From contig NZ_JAMJWG010000001.1 in NCBI RefSeq assembly GCF_024435355.1, positions 310,001 to 374,000 of the forward strand: DNA of 64,000 bases. Direction: 5' to 3'. Made by a program: the position numbers and the translations under genes. Origin of the DNA: Streptomyces odontomachi (GTDB taxonomy: Bacteria; Actinomycetota; Actinomycetes; Streptomycetales; Streptomycetaceae). Positions 49,990 through 59,286 of the stretch are shown here, in pieces. The notes beneath the pieces were generated by a model, which saw only the letters and a program-made list of their open reading frames with translations, searched no databases and was not told where the DNA came from. Numbering within the stretch: the stretch's first letter is position 1; each line of letters begins with the position of its first letter.

Positions 49990-50070
49990 TGGTTCCGGGG
50001 GCGGTCTGCGACGCGCGTGGCCGGTGGCCACCGCACCGGCGCACGGTCGCCACCGGGGCCCACGCGGGCG

Positions 50071-51171
50071 TCAGCCGGCCGGCCGGACGGCGACATGCAC
50101 GGCCTGCTCGCCGGGGACCTCCCCGGCCAGGACGTTCAGTGCCTTGACGGTGTCGGCCAGTTCGAAGGTGTGGGTGTGGAGCCTGGCGAACGGAAAGCGG
50201 CCGGACTCCAGGATCCGAATGGCCTCCGCGTAGCCCCGCGAGTCGACCCCGTACGCCCCGACCAGGGTGAGCGCCTTGTTGACGACCAGATCGGAGTCCA
50301 GTGGGATCTTGGTGCCGCCCTTGAGGCCGGCGACGACGATCCGGCCGCCGTGCCGGACGGCGCGCAGCGCGTCGTCCAGCGGCTGGGCGGCCAGCGGGGT
50401 CATCTCCAGGACGACGTCGGCCAGTTCGCCGTCGGTGATCTCGGTGACCCGGGCGACGGTGTCCTCCTCGTCCACGACGATCGTGTGATCGGCGCCGAAC
50501 TCCCGGGCCAGCGCCAGCTTGTGCGCGTCCGAGGCGAGTCCGGTCATGATGACCGTGCCGGCGCCGGCGGCCTTCGCAGCCGCGGCGGAGAGGATGCCCC
50601 GCTGGCCCGCGCCCAGGATGAGGACGGTGTCACCGAGCCCGACCTGCCCCAGGTGGGAGGTCCAGCGCACGCCGGCGCCCAGCGGGTTGTACATCACCGC
50701 GATCTCGGGGGGCAGGTCGCCGCGTACCTTGTGCAGGACGGCGTTCGGGTGGAGATAGACATACCCGGCCAGGCCGCCCCACAGGCCCGGTGCCCGGTCG
50801 ACGGGCGTGTAGCCATGGGTGGCTTTGCGGTGCTTGCAGGACATGTACCGCCCCGACAGGCACAGCAGGCAGGCACGGCAGGGCACGAGGACCTCCAGCG
50901 CGACCCGGTCGCCCGGCTGCACACCCCAGCGTTCGGCCGCCGCGTCGCCGATCTCCTCGATGATCCCGAGCGGCTCGTGCCCGGGTACGACGGGATAGCC
51001 GCCGCGCATCGGGACCCGGCCGTGGAAGGTCTCCAGGTCGCTGCCGCACAGCCCGTTGGCCTCGATGCGCAGCAGCCCGTCGTCGTCGCCGGTGCGCGGC
51101 CGGGGCAGGTCACGGAGTTCGATGGCGCCGGGCCCGGTCTGCACGGCCGCGCGTACGGTGTTCGATGCCAT
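50071..51171 (-). CDS. Zinc-dependent alcohol dehydrogenase (MDR superfamily)
   Basis: This 366-residue enzyme has the catalytic zinc region NGLCGSDLETFHG ... VVPGHEPLGII, the structural zinc set CRACLLCLSGRYMSC, and the Rossmann motif LILGAGQRGILSAAAAKAAGA. It would interconvert an alcohol and its aldehyde or ketone with NAD(P). The gene starts 5 bases after the aldehyde dehydrogenase stop, so an alcohol-aldehyde-acid sequence is encoded in order. The inducing substrate is unknown. Confidence 0.85.
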   Translation of the reverse strand: MASNTVRAAVQTGPGAIELRDLPRPRTGDDDGLLRIEANGLCGSDLETFHGRVPMRGGYPVVPGHEPLGIIEEIGDAAAERWGVQPGDRVALEVLVPCRACLLCLSGRYMSCKHRKATHGYTPVDRAPGLWGGLAGYVYLHPNAVLHKVRGDLPPEIAVMYNPLGAGVRWTSHLGQVGLGDTVLILGAGQRGILSAAAAKAAGAGTVIMTGLASDAHKLALAREFGADHTIVVDEEDTVARVTEITDGELADVVLEMTPLAAQPLDDALRAVRHGGRIVVAGLKGGTKIPLDSDLVVNKALTLVGAYGVDSRGYAEAIRILESGRFPFARLHTHTFELADTVKALNVLAGEVPGEQAVHVAVRPAG

Positions 51172-51176
51172 GCCGC

Positions 51177-52697
51177 TCAGCTCCCCGCGTTGATGACGAC
51201 GGCCTTGACCTGGGTCCAGTCCGCCACGGCGTCGGCGCCCATGGATCGTCCGAAGCCGCTGTGCTTGTAGCCGCCGAAGGGAGCGCCGATCGCGCCGACG
51301 GGTCCACCTGAGCCGAACGTGTTGACGGAGACCTGGCCGGCCTCGACCCGGCGGGCCAGCCGCACCGCACGGCCGACGTCCCGGGTCCAGACGGTGGCCG
51401 TCAGCCCGTAGCGGGTGCCGTTGGCGACGGCCACCGCTTCCTCCTCGTCCTCGTAGGTCAACACCGACAGCACCGGACCGAAGATCTCCTCCTGGGCGAT
51501 GCGCATCCCGGGACGCACCCGGTCGAAGAGGGTGGGCTCGACGAAGTAGCCGCTGTCGTACCGGTCACCGGCTGGCTTGCCGCCCCCCACCACGACCTCG
51601 GCGCCCTCCTCGCGGCCCGCCGTCAGGTACTCCAGGACCCGCTGCTCCTGCCGGGCGCTGATGAGCGGGCCCATGTCGACGGGCTCGTGCCACGGCCCCA
51701 CCCGCACCGCACGGAATCCTTCGGCGAGCGCCTCCACCAGCCGGTCGTGCATCGAAGGGGCGACCAGCACCCGCGACCCGGCGGCGCACACCTGGCCGCT
51801 GTTCATGGTGATGGTGCGCACGATGGTCGGCACCGCCCGGGCGAGGTCGGCGTCCTCCAGCACGATCTGCGGGGACTTCCCGCCGAGCTCCAGGTGCAGC
51901 GGTACGAGATGGCGCGCGCAGGCCTCCATCACCGCCCTGCCGGTGACGGGCGAGCCGGTGAAGCTGACCCGGCGGATCCCGGAGTGGGCGGGGAGGGCCG
52001 CGCCCGCCTCGGTGCCGAACCCGGTGACGACGTTGAGCACGCCCGGCGGGATGCCCGCTTCCAGGGCGAGCCGGGCGAGGTAGAGGGGAGTGAGCGGGGC
52101 GTCCTCCGCGGGTTTGAGTACGACGGTGTTCCCGGCGGCGAGGGCAGGGCCGGCGTTGAAGACGGTCATCGGGCCGGGTGCGTTCCACGGGATGATGACG
52201 CCGACCACGCCGTACGGCTCGCGCAGGGTCATGCCCAGCACGTCGGGCGTGTGTGAGGGCAGGGTGTGGCCCTGGACCTTGTCGGCCTGGCCGGCGAAGT
52301 AGGTCAGGTGCGGGGCGAGCGGGGACGGGCCGACCGGGCGGCCGACCTCGGTGGCCTCCAGCTGCTCGATCAGCGCCTCGCGTTCGCGTATCAGCTGCGC
52401 CCAGCGCAGGAGCAACTCGGCGCGGCGGGAGGGGCTCGTGTCGCGCCAGGCGGGCAGCGCTGCCTGAGCGGCGCGCACGGCGTCGTCGATCTCCTCGGCG
52501 CCGCCGCGCGGGACACGGGCCAGCACCCGGCCGGTGGCCGGGTCGATCACGTCGATGCTGTCCTTGGTGCGGGCGGGAACCCACTCCCCGCCGATCAGGT
52601 GGGTGCCGTCGGACAGCAGCGTGTGGATGTCGAGCGGGACGGGCGCGAGGGCGGTGCCCCCCGTCCGAGCGGAGTCGGCAGACGTGGGCGAGGTCAT
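51177..52697 (-). CDS. Aldehyde dehydrogenase
   Basis: This 506-residue NAD(P)-dependent enzyme has the catalytic cysteine in NSGQVCAAGSRVLV, the base glutamate in LHLELGGKSPQIVLEDA, the cofactor loop RRVSFTGSPVTGRAV and EEIFGPVLSVL. The ATG overlaps the GMC oxidoreductase stop (ATGA). It would oxidise an aldehyde arising from the neighbouring GMC oxidase or alcohol dehydrogenase to the acid that the PaaK-like ligase could activate. Confidence 0.9.
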   Translation of the reverse strand: MTSPTSADSARTGGTALAPVPLDIHTLLSDGTHLIGGEWVPARTKDSIDVIDPATGRVLARVPRGGAEEIDDAVRAAQAALPAWRDTSPSRRAELLLRWAQLIREREALIEQLEATEVGRPVGPSPLAPHLTYFAGQADKVQGHTLPSHTPDVLGMTLREPYGVVGVIIPWNAPGPMTVFNAGPALAAGNTVVLKPAEDAPLTPLYLARLALEAGIPPGVLNVVTGFGTEAGAALPAHSGIRRVSFTGSPVTGRAVMEACARHLVPLHLELGGKSPQIVLEDADLARAVPTIVRTITMNSGQVCAAGSRVLVAPSMHDRLVEALAEGFRAVRVGPWHEPVDMGPLISARQEQRVLEYLTAGREEGAEVVVGGGKPAGDRYDSGYFVEPTLFDRVRPGMRIAQEEIFGPVLSVLTYEDEEEAVAVANGTRYGLTATVWTRDVGRAVRLARRVEAGQVSVNTFGSGGPVGAIGAPFGGYKHSGFGRSMGADAVADWTQVKAVVINAGS

Positions 52698-54265
52698 CGT
52701 GCTCCTTCGGTGGCCAGGGCGGCATCCCCGGCGTGGGCCTGGTTGCCGGTGATGCGGGCGGCGGCGTGCTCGGCGGACATCACCACGGACAGATGCGGGT
52801 TGGCGCGCGGTGTGTCCGGGAAGATCGAGGCGTCGACGACGCGCAGGCCGCTGGTGCCCAGTACCTTCAGATCCGGGTCGACCACGGTGGCCGGGTCGTC
52901 GGGCGCGCCCATCCGGCAGGTGCCGGACAGATGACGGTTGTCGGTGGCGGTCCGCAGGATGTCGGCGGAGCCGGGGATCGTGGCCGGCTCGTCGAGGAGC
53001 GACCGGACGGCCTGGTGAGCGGCGAACCGGGCCATGAGCTCCAGCGACTGCTCCATCCGCACGAAGTCGCGCCGATCCGTGAAGACCCGCTGCTCGACGC
53101 GGGGTTCGACGAGCGGGTCCGCCGAACGCAGCGTCAGCTCACCGCGGGAGAAGACCTGCTCCTGCTGGGCGACGAGCATGCCGCGGCCCTGGGAACGGCC
53201 CTGGCTGTCGTACATGCCGTTGTTGGGCACCATGAACATGTCGTTCTCGCCCGAGCCGCCGAGCCCGGAGGAGTACCGCAGGATGCAGTTGGTGACCGGC
53301 CGGTCGGGGTCGGTGGGCAGGTCGGCGCGGGTCGGGACCGGCACCATCAGCATGCCGTGGTCCTGAAGGTTCCGGCCGACGGGCAGCTCCGCGAGCAGAT
53401 CGATACCGAGGGTGGCCAGCTGCGCGGCGGGGCCGATCCCGGACCGCATGAGAAGGGCGGGGGAGTGCACGGCGCCCGCGCAGAGCACCACGTCGCCGCC
53501 GGGCGCGAGCCGGATCTGCTCCCCGTCGACCAGGACCACGCCGCGGGCCGTGCCGGTGGCCTTGTCGATGGTGACGGTGGCGACCTGGGCGTGGCCGCGG
53601 ACGGTCAGGTTGGGGCGAGCCCGGTGGGGCTCCAGGTAGCCGTCGGCGGTGGTGACCCGGCGGTGGTCGCGCATGTTGAGGGCGAACGGGCCGACGCCGG
53701 TGGTGCCGGGCGCGTTGTGGTCCGCACACCACTGGTAGCCGAAGTCCCGGGCCGCCTCGGCGAAGGCCAGGTCGAGCGGGCCCCAGGCGTCCTGCGGGGT
53801 GCGGCCCACCGGGATCGGGCCACCGGTGCCGTGGTAAGGGTCGTCCGGATGGTCGAGTTCGTCTTCGAGCCGGACGAAGTACGGCAGCACGTCCTGGTAC
53901 GACCAGCCGGCGGCGCCACCACCGGCCCAGCGGTCGTAGTCGTCGGGCATCCCGCGGATCGCGAACATCGCGTTGACGTTGGAGGTGCCGCCGACTCCGC
54001 GGCCGCGGCCGTAGGGGGCCTCCGGCTGGGCCGGGTTGCGGATGCTGGTGACGTTCTGCCACCAGAACTCGGGGTGCGCCTTCGGGTCCATGTTCAGCCG
54101 TACCGTGCGGAAGGCCTCCGGGAGCGTCGCGGTGCGCCAGTCCGGACCGGCTTCCAGCAGCAGCACCTGCGCGTCGGTGGTCTCGCTGAGCCGCCCGGCG
54201 AGCGTGGCGCCCGCCGATCCGGCTCCGACGACGATGTAGTCGTAGTCCTGGGGTGCGGTGGTCAT
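52694..54265 (-). CDS. GMC-family FAD oxidoreductase (choline dehydrogenase-like)
   Basis: This 523-residue flavoenzyme has the N-terminal ADP-binding motif YIVVGAGSAGATLAGRLSE, the GMC signature 1 region PYGRGRGVGGTSNVNAMFAIRG, signature 2 GAVHSPALLMRSGIGPAAQL, and a C-terminal HLSGTCRMGAPDD with the catalytic His and later NPHLSVVM. It oxidises an alcohol, transferring electrons to oxygen or another acceptor. The ATG at 54265 follows GGAG. It heads the ALDH-ADH-amidohydrolase run. Confidence 0.9.
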   Translation of the reverse strand: MTTAPQDYDYIVVGAGSAGATLAGRLSETTDAQVLLLEAGPDWRTATLPEAFRTVRLNMDPKAHPEFWWQNVTSIRNPAQPEAPYGRGRGVGGTSNVNAMFAIRGMPDDYDRWAGGGAAGWSYQDVLPYFVRLEDELDHPDDPYHGTGGPIPVGRTPQDAWGPLDLAFAEAARDFGYQWCADHNAPGTTGVGPFALNMRDHRRVTTADGYLEPHRARPNLTVRGHAQVATVTIDKATGTARGVVLVDGEQIRLAPGGDVVLCAGAVHSPALLMRSGIGPAAQLATLGIDLLAELPVGRNLQDHGMLMVPVPTRADLPTDPDRPVTNCILRYSSGLGGSGENDMFMVPNNGMYDSQGRSQGRGMLVAQQEQVFSRGELTLRSADPLVEPRVEQRVFTDRRDFVRMEQSLELMARFAAHQAVRSLLDEPATIPGSADILRTATDNRHLSGTCRMGAPDDPATVVDPDLKVLGTSGLRVVDASIFPDTPRANPHLSVVMSAEHAAARITGNQAHAGDAALATEGAR

Positions 54266-54302
54266 GTTGCTCAGCTCCGGGATCGCTCAGGAGAGTTCGG
54301 GC

Positions 54303-55766
54303 TCAGGAGAGTTCGGCGGGGGAGGACTCGGTCACGGCGCTGGGCTGCTCTCCTGCCGGTGCGGCGGTCCGGGCGGCGGAGCGGTCTGCGCTGATGGCGC
54401 TGAGGGCCCGCCCGGTGGTGGGGATGGCGAGGGCGAACACGACGAGTGCGCCGAAGGCGTAACCGGAGCCCAGCAGGAGCTGCGAGGTGCTGGGACCGGC
54501 CGATGCCAGCACCGGGACCAGTACCAGCGACTGCGCGATGCCGCCCACCTGCCCGAGGCCGCCGGCCAGCGAGGCACCGGTGGTGCGGGCGTGCGTGGGG
54601 AAGATCTCGGCCGCGTAGTTGTACCCCGGCACGAAGATCAGCGAAGCGAAGCCATGCAGCAGGACGGCCGCGACCAGATAGGAGACGAGGCTGCCGTGTC
54701 CGGCCGTGACCACCACCGTGCTGGCCGTCGCGATCAGCAGGCCCGTCACGATCAGCGTGCGCCGTTCGAGTCTGTCGACGACCAGCGGCATCAGCAGATA
54801 GCCGCAGACACCGATGATCTGCCCCATGCTGGTGAGGCTCGCCACCGTGGTCAGCGACATGCCGTAATCGGCCAGGATGCTGGGCTGGAAGGTCAGCGTG
54901 GCGCGGACCGACCACTGCACACCGAACCAGAAGGCGGCGGCGACCAGCAGCCGTTGCAGATACGGCGGCCTGAGCAGCGCACGGACCGGAAAGCGCCCGG
55001 GGACCTGCTCGGACGCCTCGACCACCGGCACGGTGAGGGTCTCTCCGGACCGGCGTAGCCGCTCCTCCATCGCGTCGACGATCGCGCACGCCTCGGCCGT
55101 ACGGCCCTTCAGGGCGAGCCAGCGCGCCGACTCGGGGAGGATACGGCGATGGGCGCCGATCAGCAGGACGAAGGCGAGCGCGCCCACGCCGTAGACCCAG
55201 CGCCACCCGTTCGCGTCCAGCGGTACCAGCCAGCCGGACAGCAGGCCCGCGCCCATGCCGCCGACGCTGGAGGCGAGCACGGTGATGGAGACGTAGCGCC
55301 CGCGTCGCTTGGCGGGCGAGAACTCCTGCACGTACGAGGTGCAGACGGCCAGGCCGCCACCGGTGGCGAAGCCGGAGAGGACACGGAAGACCACGAGGGA
55401 CGGTGCGTCCCAGGCGAGCGCGCACAGCAGTGCGGTGAGGCCGAGCGCCGCCATGCCGAGGACGTAGGTGCGGCGGCGGCCGAGGATGTCGCCGAGCCCG
55501 CCGAAGAGGAAGGCGCCCAGTGCGGTGGTGATGGCGTTGCCGGTGAGCATGACCGTCACCTCGGTGGTGCTCAGCTGGAAGTGGCCGGTCATGGCCTTGA
55601 GGGTGTAGCCCACGATGGTGACGTCGTAGATGTCGATGAAATAGGCGAGGCCCAGGATCACGAACGCGAAGCGGGCCAGGCCCCAGCGGGGCAGCCGGTC
55701 GATGCGCGCGTTGACGAGGTCGACGACCTCCGAGTCGCCGCCGGAGCGAGCAGGGCTGATCGGCAC
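54303..55766 (-). CDS. MFS transporter, sugar/aromatic-acid type
   Basis: This 487-residue transporter has twelve membrane helices: IDRLPRWGLARFAFVILGLAYFIDIYDVTIVGYTL, the loop motif LFGGLGDILGRRRTYV, and PESARWLALKGRTAEACAIV after helix 6. It resembles MFS importers of organic or aromatic acids and metabolite:H+ symporters. The GTG at 55766 is used. An exact 16-base tandem duplication (54285-54316) covers its last codons and stop, so a second copy of the tail lies just after it. It probably takes up the substrate of this block. Confidence 0.85.
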   Translation of the reverse strand: MPISPARSGGDSEVVDLVNARIDRLPRWGLARFAFVILGLAYFIDIYDVTIVGYTLKAMTGHFQLSTTEVTVMLTGNAITTALGAFLFGGLGDILGRRRTYVLGMAALGLTALLCALAWDAPSLVVFRVLSGFATGGGLAVCTSYVQEFSPAKRRGRYVSITVLASSVGGMGAGLLSGWLVPLDANGWRWVYGVGALAFVLLIGAHRRILPESARWLALKGRTAEACAIVDAMEERLRRSGETLTVPVVEASEQVPGRFPVRALLRPPYLQRLLVAAAFWFGVQWSVRATLTFQPSILADYGMSLTTVASLTSMGQIIGVCGYLLMPLVVDRLERRTLIVTGLLIATASTVVVTAGHGSLVSYLVAAVLLHGFASLIFVPGYNYAAEIFPTHARTTGASLAGGLGQVGGIAQSLVLVPVLASAGPSTSQLLLGSGYAFGALVVFALAIPTTGRALSAISADRSAARTAAPAGEQPSAVTESSPAELS

Positions 55767-56125
55767 GGGAGAGGTCCCTTCTCACGCAGGGGAGGGTCGT
55801 GCTGCGAAGGGGTCGGCGGAGCACGGAGGACGGTGCGCCGACGGTGAAGAGGGCGGCTCGACGCAGCGGTTCGGGTGTCCTGCGTCACGCTCATGGAAGA
55901 CGCTTGCTCTGACGGATGTCAACAAGCTCGTCATGCTTTTCTGTTGACGGCTGCCATGAATGTGCATAGGTTCCCGGACGGCAACACGTTGCCGGGAGCC
56001 GAGCTGGACAGTGCGCGTCACACCCTTCGACGGCCTTCCTCCCATCGCGCCTGTCCCGCCGCGCCGGCGTGAGTGCCCCCGGCCGTCCCGGTATTCCGCC
56101 CGCAGCGAGGGAAGGACCGCCTTCC
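55767..56125. promoter_or_regulatory. Divergent promoter region of the MFS/GMC block and the PaaK-like gene
   Basis: On the plus strand TTGACG (55944-55949), a 17-base spacer and TAGGTT (55967-55972) form a near-consensus promoter. A 7+7 dyad CGGCAAC-ac-GTTGCCG (55979-55994) lies at the expected start point. On the minus strand TTGACA is at 55923-55918 with a weak TTCCAT 18 bases on. The two -35 boxes are 20 bases apart as an inverted pair GTCAAC/GTTGAC. The remaining bases show no gene; a GGAAGG ribosome site precedes 56126. Confidence 0.7.
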
Positions 56126-57418
56126 ATGCCCATCCCCGGCTTCATCCGCCAGCCCGCGCTCGACCGCACCAGCGCGGCACTGCGCGCCCAACTCGCCTAC
56201 GTCGCCGCCCACTCGCCCTTCTACGCCCGGCTCTGGGAACGCCACGGTGCCGACCCGGCAGCCGTACGCTCCGCCGCCGACCTGCCTCGACTCCCCTTCA
56301 CCGAGAAGCAGGCGCTCCGCGACAGCCAGGTGGGAGCACCGCCCCTCGGCGAGCACGCCGCTGCCCCCATGGCCGACGTCATCCGGCTCCACGCCTCCAC
56401 CGGCACTACCGGGCGCCCCAGCTGGGTCGGTGTCACCCGCTCCGACGCCGACGGCTGGACCGAGGCCGTCGCGAACGCCCTGCGCACCCAGGGGCTGACC
56501 CGCGACGACATCGTCATCCACGGCTCCGGGCTGACCCTCTTCGTAGGCGGCCTCCCCGTCCGCGACGCGGTCGAGCGGATCGGTGCCACCCTGGTCCCGA
56601 TCGGCACCGGCGCATCCGAGAAGGCGCTGCTCGCCCTCCAGTCGATGCACGTCACCGCGCTCCACTCCACCCCCTCGTACGCCCGCTATCTCGCCGACTA
56701 CCTGCGCGAACGCGGCCACGACCCAGCGTCGTTCGGCGTACGGAAGATCATCGTGGGCGGTGAGCCGGGTGGCGGTGAGCCGGCCTTCCGCGCCCAGGTC
56801 GAGGCGGACTGGGGAGCGGTCGTCACGGAGGGGCTCGGCAACGCCGACATGGCGCCGATCATCTTCGCCGAGCCGCCGGGCGCGGGCGGGATGCGGCTGA
56901 CCGCCCAGGACATCGTGCTCGTCGAGCTCATCGACCCCGACACCGGCGAGCCGGTCCCCGCCGAGCCCGGCGCGAGCGGCGAACTCGTCTACACCGCCCT
57001 GCACCGCCAGAGCTGCCCGCTGGTCCGGTTCCGCACCCGCGACCGGGTCACCGTCACCGGCCGCGACACCGACGGCGCCCCGCTGATCCGCTGCGTCGGA
57101 CGCACCGACGACATGCTCATCGTCCTCGGCGTCAACGTCTTCCCGTCCGCGGTCCGCGACCTGGTCCAGGCCCTCCACCCGCGCACCACCGGAGCCCTGC
57201 GGATCCTCCTGGACCGCCCGGGGCCGCGCGTCGAACCGCCGTTGCGGATCGAGGTCGAGCAGGGGGTGCACGAGACGGACGCCGCGCTCGCCGCCGAGCT
57301 GGAACAGCTGGTCAAGTCCCGCCTGACCGTGCCCGCTTCGGTCCGGCTCGTGCCACCCGGCTCCCTCGAGCGGTCCGAGATGAAGACCCGCCTCGTGCAC
57401 ATCGCCGACGGCAGCTGA
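56126..57418 (+). CDS. Phenylacetate-CoA ligase-like (PaaK family) adenylate-forming enzyme
   Basis: This 430-residue AMP-forming ligase has the P-loop STGTTGRPSWVGVT, IIVGGEPGGGEPAFRAQVE, the GNADMAPII region and FRTRDRVTVTGRDTDGAPLIRCVGRTDDMLIVLGVNVFPS, the hinge of PaaK-type enzymes. It would adenylate an aryl or arylacetic acid and couple it to CoA. I chose the ATG at 56126 (MPIPGFIRQPALD). It is followed by a PaaX-like regulator gene 58 bases on, the usual partner for aryl-CoA catabolism, but no paaABCDE genes are present here. Confidence 0.85.
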   Translation: MPIPGFIRQPALDRTSAALRAQLAYVAAHSPFYARLWERHGADPAAVRSAADLPRLPFTEKQALRDSQVGAPPLGEHAAAPMADVIRLHASTGTTGRPSWVGVTRSDADGWTEAVANALRTQGLTRDDIVIHGSGLTLFVGGLPVRDAVERIGATLVPIGTGASEKALLALQSMHVTALHSTPSYARYLADYLRERGHDPASFGVRKIIVGGEPGGGEPAFRAQVEADWGAVVTEGLGNADMAPIIFAEPPGAGGMRLTAQDIVLVELIDPDTGEPVPAEPGASGELVYTALHRQSCPLVRFRTRDRVTVTGRDTDGAPLIRCVGRTDDMLIVLGVNVFPSAVRDLVQALHPRTTGALRILLDRPGPRVEPPLRIEVEQGVHETDAALAAELEQLVKSRLTVPASVRLVPPGSLERSEMKTRLVHIADGS

Positions 57419-57475
57419 CCCGCGCGGGCCCCGGAGCCTTCGGGATCCGCCGACCGGACGGGGGACGGATACGTT

Positions 57476-58417
57476 ATGTCCATGACCGAGACAGCCGACG
57501 GCGACGCCTTCGACGCGGACCCTGGTGACGAGGCGGCGCAGCGCGCCCGCGGCCCGCAGCGCCTGCTCATGATGCTGCTCGGCGACTACTGGTTCGACCG
57601 CCCCGAAGCGTTGCCGTCCGCCGCGCTCGTCGCCCTGCTCACCGAGTTCGGGGTGAGCGAGGTCGGCGCGCGCGCCGCGCTGAGCCGGCAGGCCCGCCGC
57701 GGCCTCCTCGACGTCGAAAAGCGCGGCCGCCGCACGTACTACCGGCTCAGCGCCCGCTCCGTCGGCCACTTCACCGACACCGGCGCCCGCATCGCCGGCT
57801 TCGGCGCCGACGACGCGGCACGCGGGTGGGACGGCCACTGGTCGCTCGTCGCCTTCTCGGTCCCCGAACAGCAGCGCGCCGTACGCCACACCCTGCGCGA
57901 ACAGCTCCGCTGGCTCGGCTACGCGCCCCTCTACGACGGTGTGTGGGTCTCGCCGCACGCCCGCGAGGAGGAGGTGCGCGCCGTCCTCACCGAACTCGGT
58001 GTGATCACCGCGACGCTGTTCACCGGCACGCCCTGCGCGCTCTCGCCGGCCGCGGGCGATCCGCTCTCCGCCTGGGACCTCGACGCGCAGGCGGCCACCT
58101 TCGAACGGTTCACCAAGCGGTGGGGCGTATGGCGCAGGCGCGCCGAGGACGGCGGCGTCAGCCCGTCGGAAGCACTGCGGGCCCGCACCGAACTCATCAC
58201 CGACTGGCGGGTGCTGATGGCACACGACCCCGCGCTGCCGGCCCAGCTGCTGCCGCCGCACTGGCCGCTCGCGGCGGCCCGTGCCGTCTTCGTCGCGGTG
58301 TACGACGCGCTGGGCCCGCTCGCCGAGTTCCGGGTACGCCAGCTCATCGCGCTGCACGACACCGAGCTTGCGGGGCTCGCGACGCACCACACCGTGGCGG
58401 ACCTGGCGAGGCTCTAG
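57476..58417 (+). CDS. PaaX-family transcriptional regulator
   Basis: This 313-residue regulator has an N-terminal winged helix (LLMMLLGDYWFDRPEALPSAALVALLTEFGVSEVGARAALSRQARRGLLDVEKRGRRTYYRLS) and the PaaX central and C-terminal domains (WDGHWSLVAFSVPEQQRAVRHTLREQLRWLGYAPLYDGVWVSP). PaaX-type repressors respond to aryl-CoA esters. The start is ATG at 57476; TACGTT six bases before ATG 57482 makes a leaderless start at the latter equally plausible. Its likely targets are the divergent promoters at 55918-55994. Confidence 0.85.
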   Translation: MSMTETADGDAFDADPGDEAAQRARGPQRLLMMLLGDYWFDRPEALPSAALVALLTEFGVSEVGARAALSRQARRGLLDVEKRGRRTYYRLSARSVGHFTDTGARIAGFGADDAARGWDGHWSLVAFSVPEQQRAVRHTLREQLRWLGYAPLYDGVWVSPHAREEEVRAVLTELGVITATLFTGTPCALSPAAGDPLSAWDLDAQAATFERFTKRWGVWRRRAEDGGVSPSEALRARTELITDWRVLMAHDPALPAQLLPPHWPLAAARAVFVAVYDALGPLAEFRVRQLIALHDTELAGLATHHTVADLARL

Positions 58418-58641
58418 ACCACGCGCGTCCCACCCGCCCGTGCCTGCTGCCGGGTGGGACGTCGGCATGTCCGGGCCGGGGCAGCCGGAAGTCCCGAACC
58501 GTTGCCGCGTACCCCCTTGACGCAGCCGATCAATTGTCGGTGAATTGACTCACGCTCGTCATGGCAAGTGTCGTGTATTCCCGAGAGATTGATCCGCCGA
58601 GCATCCCCGCCCCGATAAGCGCCCCGACAAGGGAGGTACTG

Positions 58642-59286
58642 GTGCCGAGCACCATCCTGGACCCCACCGGAGGCAGTTCCCCCGCCGCACCCGACGACGG
58701 CCGGCCCGCCCCACGCACGACCGGCGTCCGGCTGCGCGGGGCCCGCATCGGACTGCTGGAGAACACCAAGCACAACGCGGCCCTCCTGCTACGGGAGCTC
58801 GGCGCACTGCTGACCGCCGAGCACCACGTCGCCGGCCTCGTGCCGTACACCAAGCGGAACTTCGCCGTTCCCGTGCCCGACGACCTGCTCGACGAGCTCG
58901 CCGACAGCTGCGACGCCGTGATCACCGGCGTCGGCGACTGCGGCTCGTGCAGCGGTTCCGCCGTCGCGGACGGCATCCTCCTCGAACGCCACGGCGTGCC
59001 CACGGCCGTCATCTGCTCCGACGCGTTCACCGCCAGCGCGGACGCGATGGCCGAACTCACCGGGGACCGCGACTTCCCCTATCTGACGACCGCCCATCCC
59101 GTGGCCTCCCTCACCCCCGACCAGGTGCGCGAACGCGCCCGGCACCTCGTGCCCGAGATCGTGGCCCGGCTGACCGTCGCCGTCAGCGGCACGGCGGCCG
59201 TGGCTCAGGGGACCACCGGAACCGACGCCGGCGAGGGCGCGGCCACCACCACCGCCCGCGCCGCCGCGACCGGAGGCGCCCGGTGA
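58642..59286 (+). CDS. UGSC-family protein (cysteine form of a selenoprotein family)
   Basis: This 214-residue protein has the core ARIGLLENTKHNAALLLREL ... AVITGVGDCGSCSGSAVADGILLERHGVPTAVICSDAF. The motif C100-G-S-C103 is the cysteine version of the U-G-S-C site that defines the UGSC (seleno)protein family, so a thiol-based redox or addition reaction is likely; the biochemical function is not established. The GTG at 58642 follows AGGGAGG. The last 30 residues are Ala/Thr-rich. It is the first gene of a four-gene coupled operon ending at 61499. Confidence 0.75.
   Translation: MPSTILDPTGGSSPAAPDDGRPAPRTTGVRLRGARIGLLENTKHNAALLLRELGALLTAEHHVAGLVPYTKRNFAVPVPDDLLDELADSCDAVITGVGDCGSCSGSAVADGILLERHGVPTAVICSDAFTASADAMAELTGDRDFPYLTTAHPVASLTPDQVRERARHLVPEIVARLTVAVSGTAAVAQGTTGTDAGEGAATTTARAAATGGAR

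Noticed and set aside
56018..58468. Very long open frame (816 codons) on the minus strand
   Set aside because: It is antisense to the PaaK-like and PaaX-like genes; high third-position GC keeps the opposite frame open. The composition is Gly/Arg/Val-rich with no family match.
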